Source: JACCTU01 sp963809175
GTDB lineage: Bacteria; Actinomycetota; Thermoleophilia; Gaiellales; Gaiellaceae
Length of the DNA: 64,000 bases
Assembly: GCA_963809175.1 (NCBI GenBank)
Contig: CAWEIK010000003.1
Span: forward strand, 806,001 to 870,000
Direction of reading: 5' to 3'
Below are positions 53,553-63,674 of this stretch, one piece after another. The translations under genes and the position numbers were made by a program. Below the pieces are notes generated by a model that had not been told where the DNA came from, ran no database searches, and worked only from the letters and a program-made list of their open reading frames with translations. Each line of letters opens with the position of its first letter. Positions within the stretch are counted from its first letter, which is position 1.

Positions 53553-56194
53553 CTACCAGGTCTTCGGGCTGCGCGTCTGCGCAGACTCGCGCACGCGCAC
53601 GCGCGCATCGACCGCGACGCAGCCGTCGGGGCCGACGAGCACAGGGTTGAGGTCGAGCTCGGCGACCTCCGGCAGGTCTTCACCCAGCGCCGAGAGCCGG
53701 TGCAGCAGGTCGACGACCGACTCCGAGTCGGCCGCGGGCTTGCCCCGGTAGCCCCGAACGAGCGCGCCGGTCTTGCCCTCGAGCACGAGCTCGCGCGCGT
53801 CGACGTCGGTGAGCGGCGCGATGCGGAGCCCCGCGTCGCCGATCAGCTCGGCGAACACACCTCCAGGCCCGAGCGCCACGAGCGGCCCGAAGAGCTCGTC
53901 CTGCACGAGCCCGGCGAGGAGCTCCGCGCTGCCGCTGCGCATCGGCTGCACGAGGACGGCACCTCCGATCCGTTGCGGCGGCCTCGTGGACCTCCGCCTC
54001 GGTCTGGAGGTCGAGGACGACGCCGCCCGTCTCGGTCTTGTGCACGCCGGCGAGCGCGGTCTTGACGACGACCGGGAACCCGAGCTCCGCGGCCGCACGA
54101 CCAGCCTCGTCCGCCGAGGCTGCCACGCGTTGCTCGACGACGGGGATCCCGTAGGCGACGAGGAGCGCACGAGCCTCGTCGGCCTCGAGCCAGACGTCGG
54201 GACCGCGGCTCAGTGCGTCGTGCACGAGCCCGCGTGCCCCCACACGATCGATGCCTTCGAGCTCCGGAACGACACCGGCGGGGCGCCGGAGCCAGTCGGC
54301 GCGACCCAGCGGCACGGCCGAGAGCGCGCACCGCCGACTCCGGGTACGGGAACGCAGCGACCCCGGCGCTCACGAGCGCGGGCGGGATGCCGTTCGCATC
54401 CATCACGGCGGCGAGCACCGGCTTGTCGGCAGTGAGGGCGACCCGGCCCACGGCGAGCGCCACCTCGTCGGCGGTCGCCGACACGGGCGGCACGAACAGG
54501 ACGAGCACCGCGTCGACCGCAGCGTCCGCGAGCAGGATCGGCAGCGCCGCCTCGTAGCTCGCGGCGGTCGCCGACCCGAGCATGTCGACGGGGTTCGCGA
54601 AGCTTCCCTCGCCGGGCAGGAGCTCGGCCAGGCGCGCGACGGTCTCGTCGCCGAGCGACGGGAGCTCGAGCCCAGCCGCGTCGCAGGCGTCGGCCGCGAG
54701 GATCCCCAGGCCGCCGGCGTTCGTGAGCACCGCCACCCGGCGCCCGCGCGGGAGCGGCTGGGTCGAGAGCAGCACCGACACGTCGACGAGCTCCTCCAGC
54801 GTGTCGGCGCGGATCACGCCCGCCTGGTGGAAGAGCGCCGCGGCGGCCGCATCGGAGCTGGTGAGCGCCGCGGTGTGGGAGCCGGCGGCCTTCGCGCCCG
54901 CCGACGTGCGCCCGCTCTTCAGCGCGAGGATCGGCTTCGAGCGCGACACCCGGCGCGCGATGCGCGAGAACTTCCGCGGGTTGCCGAACGACTCGAGGTA
55001 GAGCGCAACGAGTTTGGTCGCGTCGTCGGCCTCGAACCGCTCGAGCAGGTCGTTCGACGAGACGTCGGCCTTGTTCCCGATCGAGACGAAGGTCGAGAGC
55101 CCGATCCCGCGCGCTTCCGCTGCCTCGATCAGCACGAGGCCGAGCGCACCGCTCTGCGACGAGAAGCCGATCGAGCCCCAGCGCGGCGCCTGGCCCGCGA
55201 ACGTCGCGTTCAGGCTCGGGCCGGCGGACGCGATGCCGAGGCAGTTCGGGCCGATCATCCGGGCGCCGTACGAGCGCACGAGCGCGAGCAGCTGCTCCTG
55301 CCGTTCGAGGCCCTCGGACCCGATCTCCGCGAACCCCGCTGAGATCACACAGAGCGCGCGAACTCCGCTCCGCAGCGCGTCTTCCGCAGCTGCGAGGACG
55401 TGCTCGCCCGGAACGCAGATGACCGCGAGGTCGATCGCGTCCGGGATCTCTTCGATCGACGTGTAGCCGCGGACGCCGGCGACCGACTCGGCCTGCCGGT
55501 TGACCGGGTACGCAGCTCCCGTGAAGTCCGCGTCCAGGATGTTGCGGAACAGCCCGCCGCCGATCGACGCCTGCCGCGGCGAGGCGCCGACGACCGCGAC
55601 AGTTGCAGGCTCGAAGAAGGCGCGGAGCGACGCCACGACCGCCTCGTGGTCCCGGCTGCCGACGTGCTCGAGATAGCGCTCGGTCGGCGCGATCGGGAAG
55701 GTGAGCTCGACCTCGCCGCCGGCGGCATCGCGAGTGACCTCGAACCCGGCCCCCTCGAACACGCGGAGCATCTGCCGGTTGTCCGGCAGCACCGTCGCGA
55801 GGAAGCGCTCGATTCCCTGCGCCCCCGCGAGCGCCGCCAGCTGCTCGAGCAGGCGCGTCCCGATCCCGCGGCGCTGGTAGTCGTCGGCGACCGCGAACGC
55901 GACCTCGGCCCCGGTCGGGTCGCGCAGGCGCGCAAAGTTCGCGACCGCGACGATCCGGTCCTCGACGAAGCCGATCAGGACAGCGGCCTCCTGGCCGTCC
56001 GCCTGGAGCAACGGCTCGACCAGGTGCGCGTCGACCGCCGGCGTGCCGTGGTAGCGGCTGTGCAGGCTCTGCTGCGAGAGACCGCGGAAGAATTCGAGCA
56101 GCGCGTCGGCGTCGTCGCGGGTCGGTGCGCGCAGGCGCAGGGTCGTGCCGTCGCGAAGGATGACGTCCAGGGGCTGGGCGACGACGGTGCTCAC
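53553..56194 (-). CDS. GNAT-ADP-forming acyl-CoA synthetase fusion (two frame breaks)
   Basis: About 879 residues. N-terminal GNAT acetyltransferase domain (about 10-165: AVADDYQRRGIGTRLLEQLAALA), then the ADP-forming acetyl-CoA synthetase alpha unit (CoA-binding VAVVGASPRQASIGGGLFRNI, VISAGFAEIG, RMIGPNCLGI) with the phospho-His in GAKAAGSHTAALTSS, and a C-terminal ATP-grasp unit (GIPVVEQRVAAS, VVVKTALAGVHKTETGGV, LDLNPVLV). +1 breaks near 54317 and 53974; the total is 3n+2, as expected. The intact His argues for real synthetase activity, unlike Pat-type proteins. Divergent from the alcohol dehydrogenase. Confidence 0.88.
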
Positions 56195-56254
56195 CTCGGG
56201 ATCTTGGCCTGTCGGCGGCCGGTCCGCAGCCGTAGAAAGCCGCACCGAGCGTCA

Positions 56255-56312
56255 GCGGCGCCGCCGATGGCGCGCGGCGCACACGGGCCGAGACTGTCAG
56301 CAGACATCGGAA
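56255..56312 (+). promoter_or_regulatory. Shared promoter element, copy 2
   Basis: GCGGCGCC, GCCGATGGCGCG (56263), CGGGCCGA-G-ACTG, again with 30 bp between the second block and ACTG, then a CAG-ACA tract. It lies between the GNAT-synthetase and alcohol dehydrogenase genes and 15 bp upstream of the latter's start, so it may serve both. Confidence 0.6.
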
Positions 56313-56326
56313 AAAGGGAGGCGCTC

Positions 56327-57418
56327 ATGCAAGCGCTCGTGTACCACGGTCCCAAGCAGAAGTCCTGGGACACCGTGCCGGAGCCGACGCTCCAGGCCCC
56401 GACAGACGCGATCGTCCGGATCGACACGACGACGATCTGCGGAACCGACCTGCACATCCTCAAGGGCGACGTGCCGGCGGTCATCCCCGGGACGATCCTC
56501 GGCCACGAGGCCGTCGGGACGATCTCGGAGCTCGGTAGCGCCGTCACCGGCTTCGAGGTCGGAGACCGCATCCTGATCTCGTGCATCACGTCCTGCGGTC
56601 GCTGTCCGTCCTGCAAGCAGGGCCGCTACGGCCTGTGCACGGGCGGCGGAGGCTGGATCCTCGGCCACCTGATCGACGGCGTGCAGGCCGAGTACGCACG
56701 CATCCCGTTCGTCGACACCTCCGCGTACAAGATCCCGGAGGGACTCACCGACGAGCAGGTCCTGTTCCTGGCCGACATCCTCCCGACGGCGTACGAAGTC
56801 GGAATCTTGAACGGAGAGGTCAAGCCGGGCGACGTCGTCGCCATCGTCGGCGCCGGTCCGATCGGGCTCGCCGCCGTCTTGACCGCGAAGCTGTACACGC
56901 CGGCCACCATCGTCGTGCTCGACGTCGCCGACGCGCGGCTCGAGCTCGCGAAGGAGTTCGGCGCGGATGTGACGATCAACAACGGCACCGAAGACGCCGT
57001 TGCGAAGATCATGGAGCTGACCGAGGGTCGCGGCGCAGACGTTGCGATCGAGGCGGTCGGCGTTCCGGCGACGTTCGAGCTCTGCTCCGAGATCGTGAGC
57101 TCCGGCGGCACCGTTGCGAACGTCGGCGTGCACGGCAGCCCGGTGACGCTGCACCTCGAGAAGCTCTGGATCAAGGGCGTCACGATCACGACGGGGCTCG
57201 TCGACACGTTCACGACGCCGACGCTGCTCAAGCTGATCGCGCAGGGACGGCTCGACGGAACGCCGTTCACGACGCACCGGTTCAAGCTGGACGAGGCGAT
57301 CGAGGCCTACGACGTGTTCGGCGCAGCCGCCGAGACGAACGCCCTCAAGGTCGTCCTCGTCGGTGAGAAAGCACCGCTGAACGCCGAGCACCCCGAGGCC
57401 CTGGCGCTCGCCACCTAG
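56327..57418 (+). CDS. Zinc-dependent alcohol dehydrogenase
   Basis: 363 residues, medium-chain dehydrogenase. Catalytic zinc: Cys in TTTICGTDLHILKGDVP, GHEAVGTI with His-Glu, and a structural zinc loop ISCITSCGRCPSCKQGRYGLC. NAD-binding GAGPIGLAAVL. The GHLIDGVQAEYARIPF and LADILPTAYEVG elements match the threonine-dehydrogenase/Rhodococcus-type ADH group. It would interconvert primary alcohols and aldehydes, perhaps passing acetate units to the neighbouring ADP-forming synthetase. ATG follows GGGAGG. Confidence 0.94.
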   Translation: MQALVYHGPKQKSWDTVPEPTLQAPTDAIVRIDTTTICGTDLHILKGDVPAVIPGTILGHEAVGTISELGSAVTGFEVGDRILISCITSCGRCPSCKQGRYGLCTGGGGWILGHLIDGVQAEYARIPFVDTSAYKIPEGLTDEQVLFLADILPTAYEVGILNGEVKPGDVVAIVGAGPIGLAAVLTAKLYTPATIVVLDVADARLELAKEFGADVTINNGTEDAVAKIMELTEGRGADVAIEAVGVPATFELCSEIVSSGGTVANVGVHGSPVTLHLEKLWIKGVTITTGLVDTFTTPTLLKLIAQGRLDGTPFTTHRFKLDEAIEAYDVFGAAAETNALKVVLVGEKAPLNAEHPEALALAT

Positions 57419-57426
57419 CGGGACGT

Positions 57427-57457
57427 CGGGCGGGCGTCGAGTCGCGGCGCCCGCCCG
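57427..57457 (+). terminator. Hairpin after the alcohol dehydrogenase
   Basis: CGGGCGGGCG (57427-57436) pairs perfectly with CGCCCGCCCG (57448-57457). 10 bp, no T tract. Probably ends the ADH transcript. Confidence 0.6.
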
Positions 57458-57475
57458 TCAACCTCTGCAACCGAG

Positions 57476-57787
57476 ATGGACGTGATGACCGACACCACCA
57501 GCTACGCGGTTTCCTGGCGCGACACCGACCTTCGCTTCGTCGGTCACGCCCGGCTGCTGCCGGAAGGGCTCCGCCTCGCCGGCGGAGGCCCAGAGGGCCG
57601 CGAGCAGGTGCGGACGCTTCGCTACGAGGACGTCACGAACGTCGACATCGTGCGCTTGCTGTCGCACCGCGAGCTCGCGCTGGAGCTCGGCGACGAGGTG
57701 CTGATGGTCTCGAGCCTGGATCGGCCCGGGAGCCTGGGCGAGCTCGCCGAGCGGCTCCTGAAGCTCATGGATCCGCCGAAGCGCTGA
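57476..57787 (+). CDS. Small protein of unknown function
   Basis: 103 residues, acidic, probably a small beta-rich PH-like or Lsm-like fold (WRDTDLRFVGHARLLPEGLRLAGG, VRTLRYEDVTNVDIVR, LALELGDEVLMVSSL) ending in an amphipathic helix. No helix-turn-helix, signal or membrane segment. I take the ATG at 57476; MTDTTS at 57485 is an alternative. It lies between the ADH terminator and Liv operon 3. Confidence 0.65.
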   Translation: MDVMTDTTSYAVSWRDTDLRFVGHARLLPEGLRLAGGGPEGREQVRTLRYEDVTNVDIVRLLSHRELALELGDEVLMVSSLDRPGSLGELAERLLKLMDPPKR

Positions 57788-57795
57788 CGCGTTCC

Positions 57796-57825
57796 TTGGA
57801 GGCGGATCCGGTTTCGGCTTAGGAT
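57796..57825 (+). promoter_or_regulatory. Promoter of Liv operon 3
   Basis: TTGGAG (57796-57801), 18-bp spacer, TAGGAT (57820-57825), 12 nt before the TTG start of livG. Confidence 0.6.
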
Positions 57826-57837
57826 CGTGCCTCGCCC

Positions 57838-58561
57838 TTGGCGCCCCTTCTCTCCGTCGAGCACGTCACCCGGACTTTCGGGGGCCTCGTAGCCCTCGAC
57901 GACGTGTCGCTCGCGGTCGACGCCGGCCAGATCGCCGGGCTGATCGGCCCGAACGGCGCCGGCAAGACGACCGCCTTCAACGTGATCACCCGGCTCTACA
58001 AGCCGGACTCCGGCCGCGTCGTCTTCGACGGCAAGGACCTGCTGCACACGCGAGCGCACAAGGTGATCGGCCTGGGGGTCGCGCGCACGTTCCAGAACGT
58101 CGTGCTCTTCCCGCTGATGACCGTGCTCGAGAACGTGCTCGTCGGGACGCACTCGCAACACCGGCCCTTCTCCGAGCGGGCTGCGCGGCGCGAGGCCGAC
58201 GAGGTGCTCGCGTACCTCGGGCTCTCGGCGCTCGCGCCTCGGCCGGCCGCCGGGCTGCCGTTCGGCACGCTGAAGCGAATCGAGCTCGCGCGCGCGCTCG
58301 TGTCGCGACCGCGGCTCCTGCTCCTCGACGAGCCGGCGGGAGGCCTGAACCACGAGGAGGTCGAGGAGCTCGGCTCGCTGATCCGCCGGGTCAAGGCGGA
58401 CTACGACCTGACGATCCTGCTCGTCGAGCACCACGTGAACCTGGTCATGTCGATCTCCGACCGCGTCCACGTGCTGAACTTCGGCCAGAAGATCGCCGAG
58501 GGCACCCCGGCCGAGGTGCGCACGAACCCCGCGGTGGTCGAGGCGTACCTGGGGGCCGACG

Positions 58562-58575
<14 letters not shown>
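57838..58575 (+). CDS. livG: Liv-type ABC ATPase LivG (system 3)
   Basis: 245 residues. Walker A GPNGAGKTT, GLGVARTFQNVVLFPLMTVLENV, signature region LPFGTLKRIELARALV, Walker B LLLLDEPAGGLNHEE, switch VEHHVNLVM. Nearly identical in motif wording to LivG of system 1 (11549), including the replaced signature. TTG start. Its end overlaps livF by 14 bp, as in system 1. Confidence 0.95.
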
Positions 58576-59271
<696 letters not shown>

Positions 59272-59272
<1 letters not shown>

Positions 59273-60147
59273 TGGCGGAATTTCTCCAACAGGTCGTGAG
59301 CGGCCTCGCCTCGGGCGCGATCTACGCGAGCCTCGCGCTCGCGCTCGTCCTGATCTACCGCGCGACCGACGTCGTCAACTTCTCGCAGGGCGAGATGGCG
59401 ACCTTCACGACGTACGTGGCGTGGTCGCTGATGAACAACGGCCTCTCCTACTGGCCGGCGTTCGTGCTGACGCTCGCGTTCGCGTTCCTCGGTGGGGTCG
59501 CGGTCGAGCGGATCGCGATCCGCCCCGTCGAGCACCGCCCGGAGATCGTGATCGTGATCGTGACGATCGGGCTCCTGATCGCGATCAACGGGCTGGTCGG
59601 CTGGATCTGGGGCGGCGAGACCAAGGTGTTCGACAGCCCGTTCCCGAACCGCACGTTCGACATCGGCGGCGTCACGATGTCGGTGCAGGACGTCGGGACG
59701 CTCGGGGTGTGCCTCATCACCGTGCTCGTGCTCTGGACGTTCTTCCGCTTCACGACGATCGGGTTGGCGATGCGTGCCTCGGCGGTCAACCCGGGCGCCA
59801 GCCGCCTGCTCGGCGTGCGCGTGGGCTGGATGCTCGCGATCGGCTGGGGACTCGCGGCCGTGCTCGGCGCCGTCGCCGGGATGATGGCCGCGCCGACGGT
59901 GTTCCTCGACCCGAGCATGATGCTGATCATCCTCATCTACGCGTTCGCGGCTGCGGTGCTCGGTGGGATCGACAGCCCGATCGGCGCGGTCGTCGGTGGG
60001 CTCCTCCTCGGCGTGATCGTGAACATCCTCGGCGCCTACGTCGTACCCGCGGAGCTGCGCCTGCCCACCGCGCTCGCGATCCTGCTGCTCGTCCTGATCA
60101 TCCGGCCGCAGGGGCTGTTCGGCCACCTCGCCGTGAGGCGCGTGTGA
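59272..60147 (+). CDS. livH: Liv-type ABC permease LivH (system 3)
   Basis: 291 residues, about eight helices. FLQQVVSGLASGAIYASLALALVLIYRATDVVNFSQGEMATF is the LivH start; the coupling loop is IGLAMRASAVNPGASRLLGV. GTG at 59272. The stop overlaps livM (GTGA). Confidence 0.94.
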
Positions 60148-61244
60148 GCCGCCACCTGCTGACGATCGCCAAGGTCGCGGTCTTCGCGGCGGCTGCGCTC
60201 GTGATCGTCGTCCTGCCGCGGTTCATGGGCGAGTTTCGCCTCTCGCAGTTCACGTTCGTCGCGATCTACTTCATCGCGCTGCTCGGGCTGAACATCCTGA
60301 CGGGGTACAACGGCCAGATCTCGCTCGGGCACGGCGCGTTCATGATGATCGGCGCCTACGTCGGTGCCGTGCTGTCGCTCGGCCGGCCGGGGCTCGAAGC
60401 GCTGCTGTTCGAGCCGCCGGACTGGCTGCCGATCGGCGACGGGATGCGCCCGGTCTTCACGATCCCGATCGCGGGGCTGATCACCGGGATCGTCGGCGTC
60501 CTGTTCGGGATCCCGGCGCTCCGGCTCGCCGGCGTGTCGCTAGCCCTTGCGACGTTCGCCGTCGCCGTCTCGCTCCCGCAGCTCGCGAAGTGGCACCGGC
60601 TCGAAGACCTGACCGGCGGCGGCGGCGGGGTCGTGCTGAACCTCCCGACGACCCCCTTCGGGTGGGACATCTCGGTGCGTCACTGGCTCTACTACGAGGC
60701 CTGGGTGACAGCGGGGATCTGCTTCCTCCTGGCCTGGGTGCTCGTCCGCGGACGGACGGGCCGAGCCTGGCGTGCGATCCGGGACGGCGAGATCGCCGCG
60801 ACGGCATCCGGCGTGAGCCCGGCGACGTACAAGACGATGGCGTTCGGTGTCTCGTCCGCCTTCGCCGGCGTGGCGGGGGCGCTCCTGGCCATCGAGGTCT
60901 CGTACGTGAACCCCGACACGTTCCCCCTCAGCCTCTCGATCCTGCTGCTGGCCAGCGTCGTCGTCGGTGGGCTGGGAGCGCTGTCCGGAGTCATCTTCGG
61001 GGCGCTGCTCCTGGAGTTCCTGCCGATCTACGCCCAGGATCCGCCGCTGCTCCCGTTCGACCTCGCGAAGCAGTCCCCGACCGTCGTTTTCGGCGTGATC
61101 CTGATCCTGATCATGGTGCTCATGCCCGGCGGCGTGGCCGGATTGCTCCGGCGTTTGACCCAACCCTTCACATCGGCCCTCGCAAAGCGCGAGAATGTGC
61201 CCAGCCCGATGCCGGCCGTGCCGGCAAGGAGAGAGGAGACATGA
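60144..61244 (+). CDS. livM: Liv-type ABC permease LivM (system 3)
   Basis: 366 residues, about nine helices. GLNILTGYNGQISLGHGAFMMIGAY is the LivM signature; the coupling loop is TGRAWRAIRDGEIAATASGV. It has a longer outside loop than LivM of system 1 (about 30 residues around LFEPPDWLPIGDGMRPVF) and a basic, proline-rich tail. The stop overlaps livK (ATGA). Confidence 0.94.
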   Translation: MSRHLLTIAKVAVFAAAALVIVVLPRFMGEFRLSQFTFVAIYFIALLGLNILTGYNGQISLGHGAFMMIGAYVGAVLSLGRPGLEALLFEPPDWLPIGDGMRPVFTIPIAGLITGIVGVLFGIPALRLAGVSLALATFAVAVSLPQLAKWHRLEDLTGGGGGVVLNLPTTPFGWDISVRHWLYYEAWVTAGICFLLAWVLVRGRTGRAWRAIRDGEIAATASGVSPATYKTMAFGVSSAFAGVAGALLAIEVSYVNPDTFPLSLSILLLASVVVGGLGALSGVIFGALLLEFLPIYAQDPPLLPFDLAKQSPTVVFGVILILIMVLMPGGVAGLLRRLTQPFTSALAKRENVPSPMPAVPARREET

Positions 61245-62497
61245 AAAAAGCGCTGTTCCTACTGGCGATGCTCAGCCTCGTCGCCGCGATCAGCCTTCAG
61301 TCCGCTCTCGGCGCCACACGTGCGTCGGAGTCGGCGGAAGCGGTTCCAGGAATCACCAAGACCACGATCACGATCGGCGGCACCTTCCCCCTGACAGGCC
61401 CGGCTTCGCTGTACGCGCCCATCCCGAGGGGCATGGCCGCGTACTTCAACTGGGTGAACCAGCGGAAGGGTGCCGACGGCAAACGCGGCGTCTACGGCCG
61501 CAGGATCGTCTGGAAGTACTACGACGACGGCTACAACCCCGCGAACACGGTGCAGCTGACGAACCAGCTCATCCTGCAGGACAAGGTGTTCGCGATCGTC
61601 GGCACGCTCGGGACCGAGCCGAACATCCCGATCCGGCCGATCCTGAACCAGCGGAAGATCCCGCACATCCTCGTCTCGACGGGAGCGAGCTACTGGGGTC
61701 TCCAGTACAAGCAGTACCCGTGGACGAGCGGCTGGCAGCCCGACTACATCGCCGAGGGGATCGCCTACGGGCGTTGGATCGCCCAGAACGCCCCGAACGC
61801 GAAGATCGCCGTGTTCTTCCAGAACGACGACTACGGGAAGGACTACCTCAAGGGCGTGAAGATCGGGCTCGCGGCGAAGCGGTCGCTCATCGTCTCGGAG
61901 CTCGGCTACGAGATCACCGACACGAGCTACGCCTCACAGATCGCGCGGCAGAAGGCATCTGCCGCCGACACGTGGGTGCTGCTCACGACCCCGACTCCCA
62001 CCGTGCGCGCAATCGCGACCGCGAAGGCGCTCGCGTGGAAGCCGGACACGATCGTGATCAACTCGGTGTCGAACACGGACTCCGTCATGCAGGCCGCCGC
62101 CCGGAGTGCGGGCGCCGACTTCGTGAACGGCTCGGTCAGCTCGTCGTACACGAAGAACCCGACGAACCCGACCTACAGGAACGACTCCGCGGTGAAGCGC
62201 TACCGCGACATCATGGCCCGCTTCAGCGGAGGCGCTGACGCGAACAACACGTTCCACTACTACGGTGTCGCGAAGGCGTCCGACGTCATCCGCCTGCTCT
62301 ACCTGGCAGGCAAGAACCCGACACGGGCGTCGCTGATGGCCGCGACGGCGAAGATGAACTGGGTCAACCCGTTCCTGCTCAAGGGCGTCACGGTGAAGAC
62401 CGGGCCGCAGGATCGTTTCCCGATCTCGCAGATGAAGCTCATCCGTTACAACAACGGCACCTGGTCGGAGTTCGGCCCGCTGATCAAGGGTCGCTAG
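61241..62497 (+). CDS. livK: Liv-type ABC substrate-binding protein (system 3)
   Basis: 418 residues. Signal peptide (ALFLLAMLSLVAAISLQSALGA), type I binding fold starting TTITIGGTFPLTGPASLYAPI, PNAKIAVFFQNDDYGKDYLKGVK in the middle, closely like the protein at 7038-8246. Ligand not determined. Followed by a strong terminator and by acyl-CoA dehydrogenase genes. Confidence 0.92.
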   Translation: MKKALFLLAMLSLVAAISLQSALGATRASESAEAVPGITKTTITIGGTFPLTGPASLYAPIPRGMAAYFNWVNQRKGADGKRGVYGRRIVWKYYDDGYNPANTVQLTNQLILQDKVFAIVGTLGTEPNIPIRPILNQRKIPHILVSTGASYWGLQYKQYPWTSGWQPDYIAEGIAYGRWIAQNAPNAKIAVFFQNDDYGKDYLKGVKIGLAAKRSLIVSELGYEITDTSYASQIARQKASAADTWVLLTTPTPTVRAIATAKALAWKPDTIVINSVSNTDSVMQAAARSAGADFVNGSVSSSYTKNPTNPTYRNDSAVKRYRDIMARFSGGADANNTFHYYGVAKASDVIRLLYLAGKNPTRASLMAATAKMNWVNPFLLKGVTVKTGPQDRFPISQMKLIRYNNGTWSEFGPLIKGR

Positions 62498-62510
62498 ACC
62501 GCAGCGAACA

Positions 62511-62545
62511 ACGGGGGCCGGCACACACCGGCCCCCGTTTCTTCT
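62511..62545 (+). terminator. Rho-independent terminator of Liv operon 3
   Basis: 11-bp perfect stem (ACGGGGGCCGG / CCGGCCCCCGT) with loop CACACA, then TTTCTTCT. The next gene's ATG follows at once (62546), so that gene needs its own promoter or read-through. Confidence 0.85.
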
Positions 62546-63674
62546 ATGGACTTCACGCTCACCCCGGAGCAAGAGCTCGTCCGCGAGACGGCGCGCGCGT
62601 TCTGCGACCGGGAGGTCACGCCGCACGCGCGCGACTGGGATCGCGAGGAGGAGCTCGACCGCGAGCTCGTCGACAAGCTCGCCGAGATCGGCTTCCTCGC
62701 CGGCTGGGAGCTCGACACGCTCTCCTACTGTTTGGTGATGGAGGAGCTCGGCGTCGCGGACTCGTCCGTGCGCGGGATCGTGTCGGTCACCGTCGGGCTC
62801 GTCGGCAAGACGATCAAGCAGTGGGGCACCGACGAGCAGCGCGAGGAGTGGATCCCGAAGCTCGGCTCCGGCGAGGCGCTCGGCTGCTACGCGCTGACCG
62901 AGCCCGGCTCTGGCTCGGACCCGGCATCGCTCGCGACGCGTGCGGAGCGCGACGGCGACGACTGGCTGATCAGCGGCTCGAAGATCTTCATCACGCTCGG
63001 CACGTGGGCGAAGCGTCGCGCTCGTGTTCGCGCGCACCGGCGGCGAAGGCGCGCGCGGGATCACGTGCTTCCTCGTCCCGACCGACGCCGAGGGCTTCGA
63101 AGCGCGACCGATCAAGGGCAAGCTCGGCCTGCGCGCGCAGGACACGGGCGAGCTCTTCTTCGAGCGCGTGCGCGTGCCCGACTCCGCGCGCCTCGGTGCG
63201 GAAGGGGAAGGCTTCAAGGTCGCGATGTCGGCGCTCGACAACGGCCGGATCTCGCTGGCGGCCGGCTGCGTCGGGATCACGCGGGGTTGTCTCGACGCCT
63301 CGGTCGACTACGCGAAGGAGCGGACGCAGTTCGGTCAGCCGATCGCGCGGTTCCAGCTCGTGCAGGAGCTGATCGCGGACATCGGGGTCGAGCTGGAAGC
63401 CGCCCGGCTCTTGACCTGGCGCGCGGCCGCGCTCGCCGACGCCGGTGACCGCCACACGCTCGAGTCGTCGGTGGCGAAGTACTACGCGAGCGAGGTCTCC
63501 GTGCGGGCTGCGAACGCCGCCGTCCAGGTGCACGGTGGCTACGGCTACGTCGACGAGTACCCGGTCGGCAAGTACCTGAGGGATGCCCGGGTCACTACCC
63601 TGTACGAAGGCACCAGCCAGGTGCAGAAGCTCATCATCGGCCGAGCATTGACAGGAGAGAGCGCATTTGCCTGA
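62546..63674 (+). CDS. Acyl-CoA dehydrogenase (one frame break)
   Basis: About 375 residues. N-terminal helices FTLTPEQELVRETARAFCDREV, beta domain YALTEPGSGSDPASLATRAERDGDDWLISGSKIFITLG, +1 break near 63010 (GTWAK then VALVFARTGGEGARGITCFLVP), then FERVRVPDSARLG and the C-terminal FAD domain RTQFGQPIARFQLVQELIADIGVELEAARLLTWRAA, VQVHGGYGYVDEYPVGKYLRDARV and LYEGTSQVQKLII. It oxidises acyl-CoA to enoyl-CoA; the YEGTSQ element is typical of the short/branched-chain group. Confidence 0.93.
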
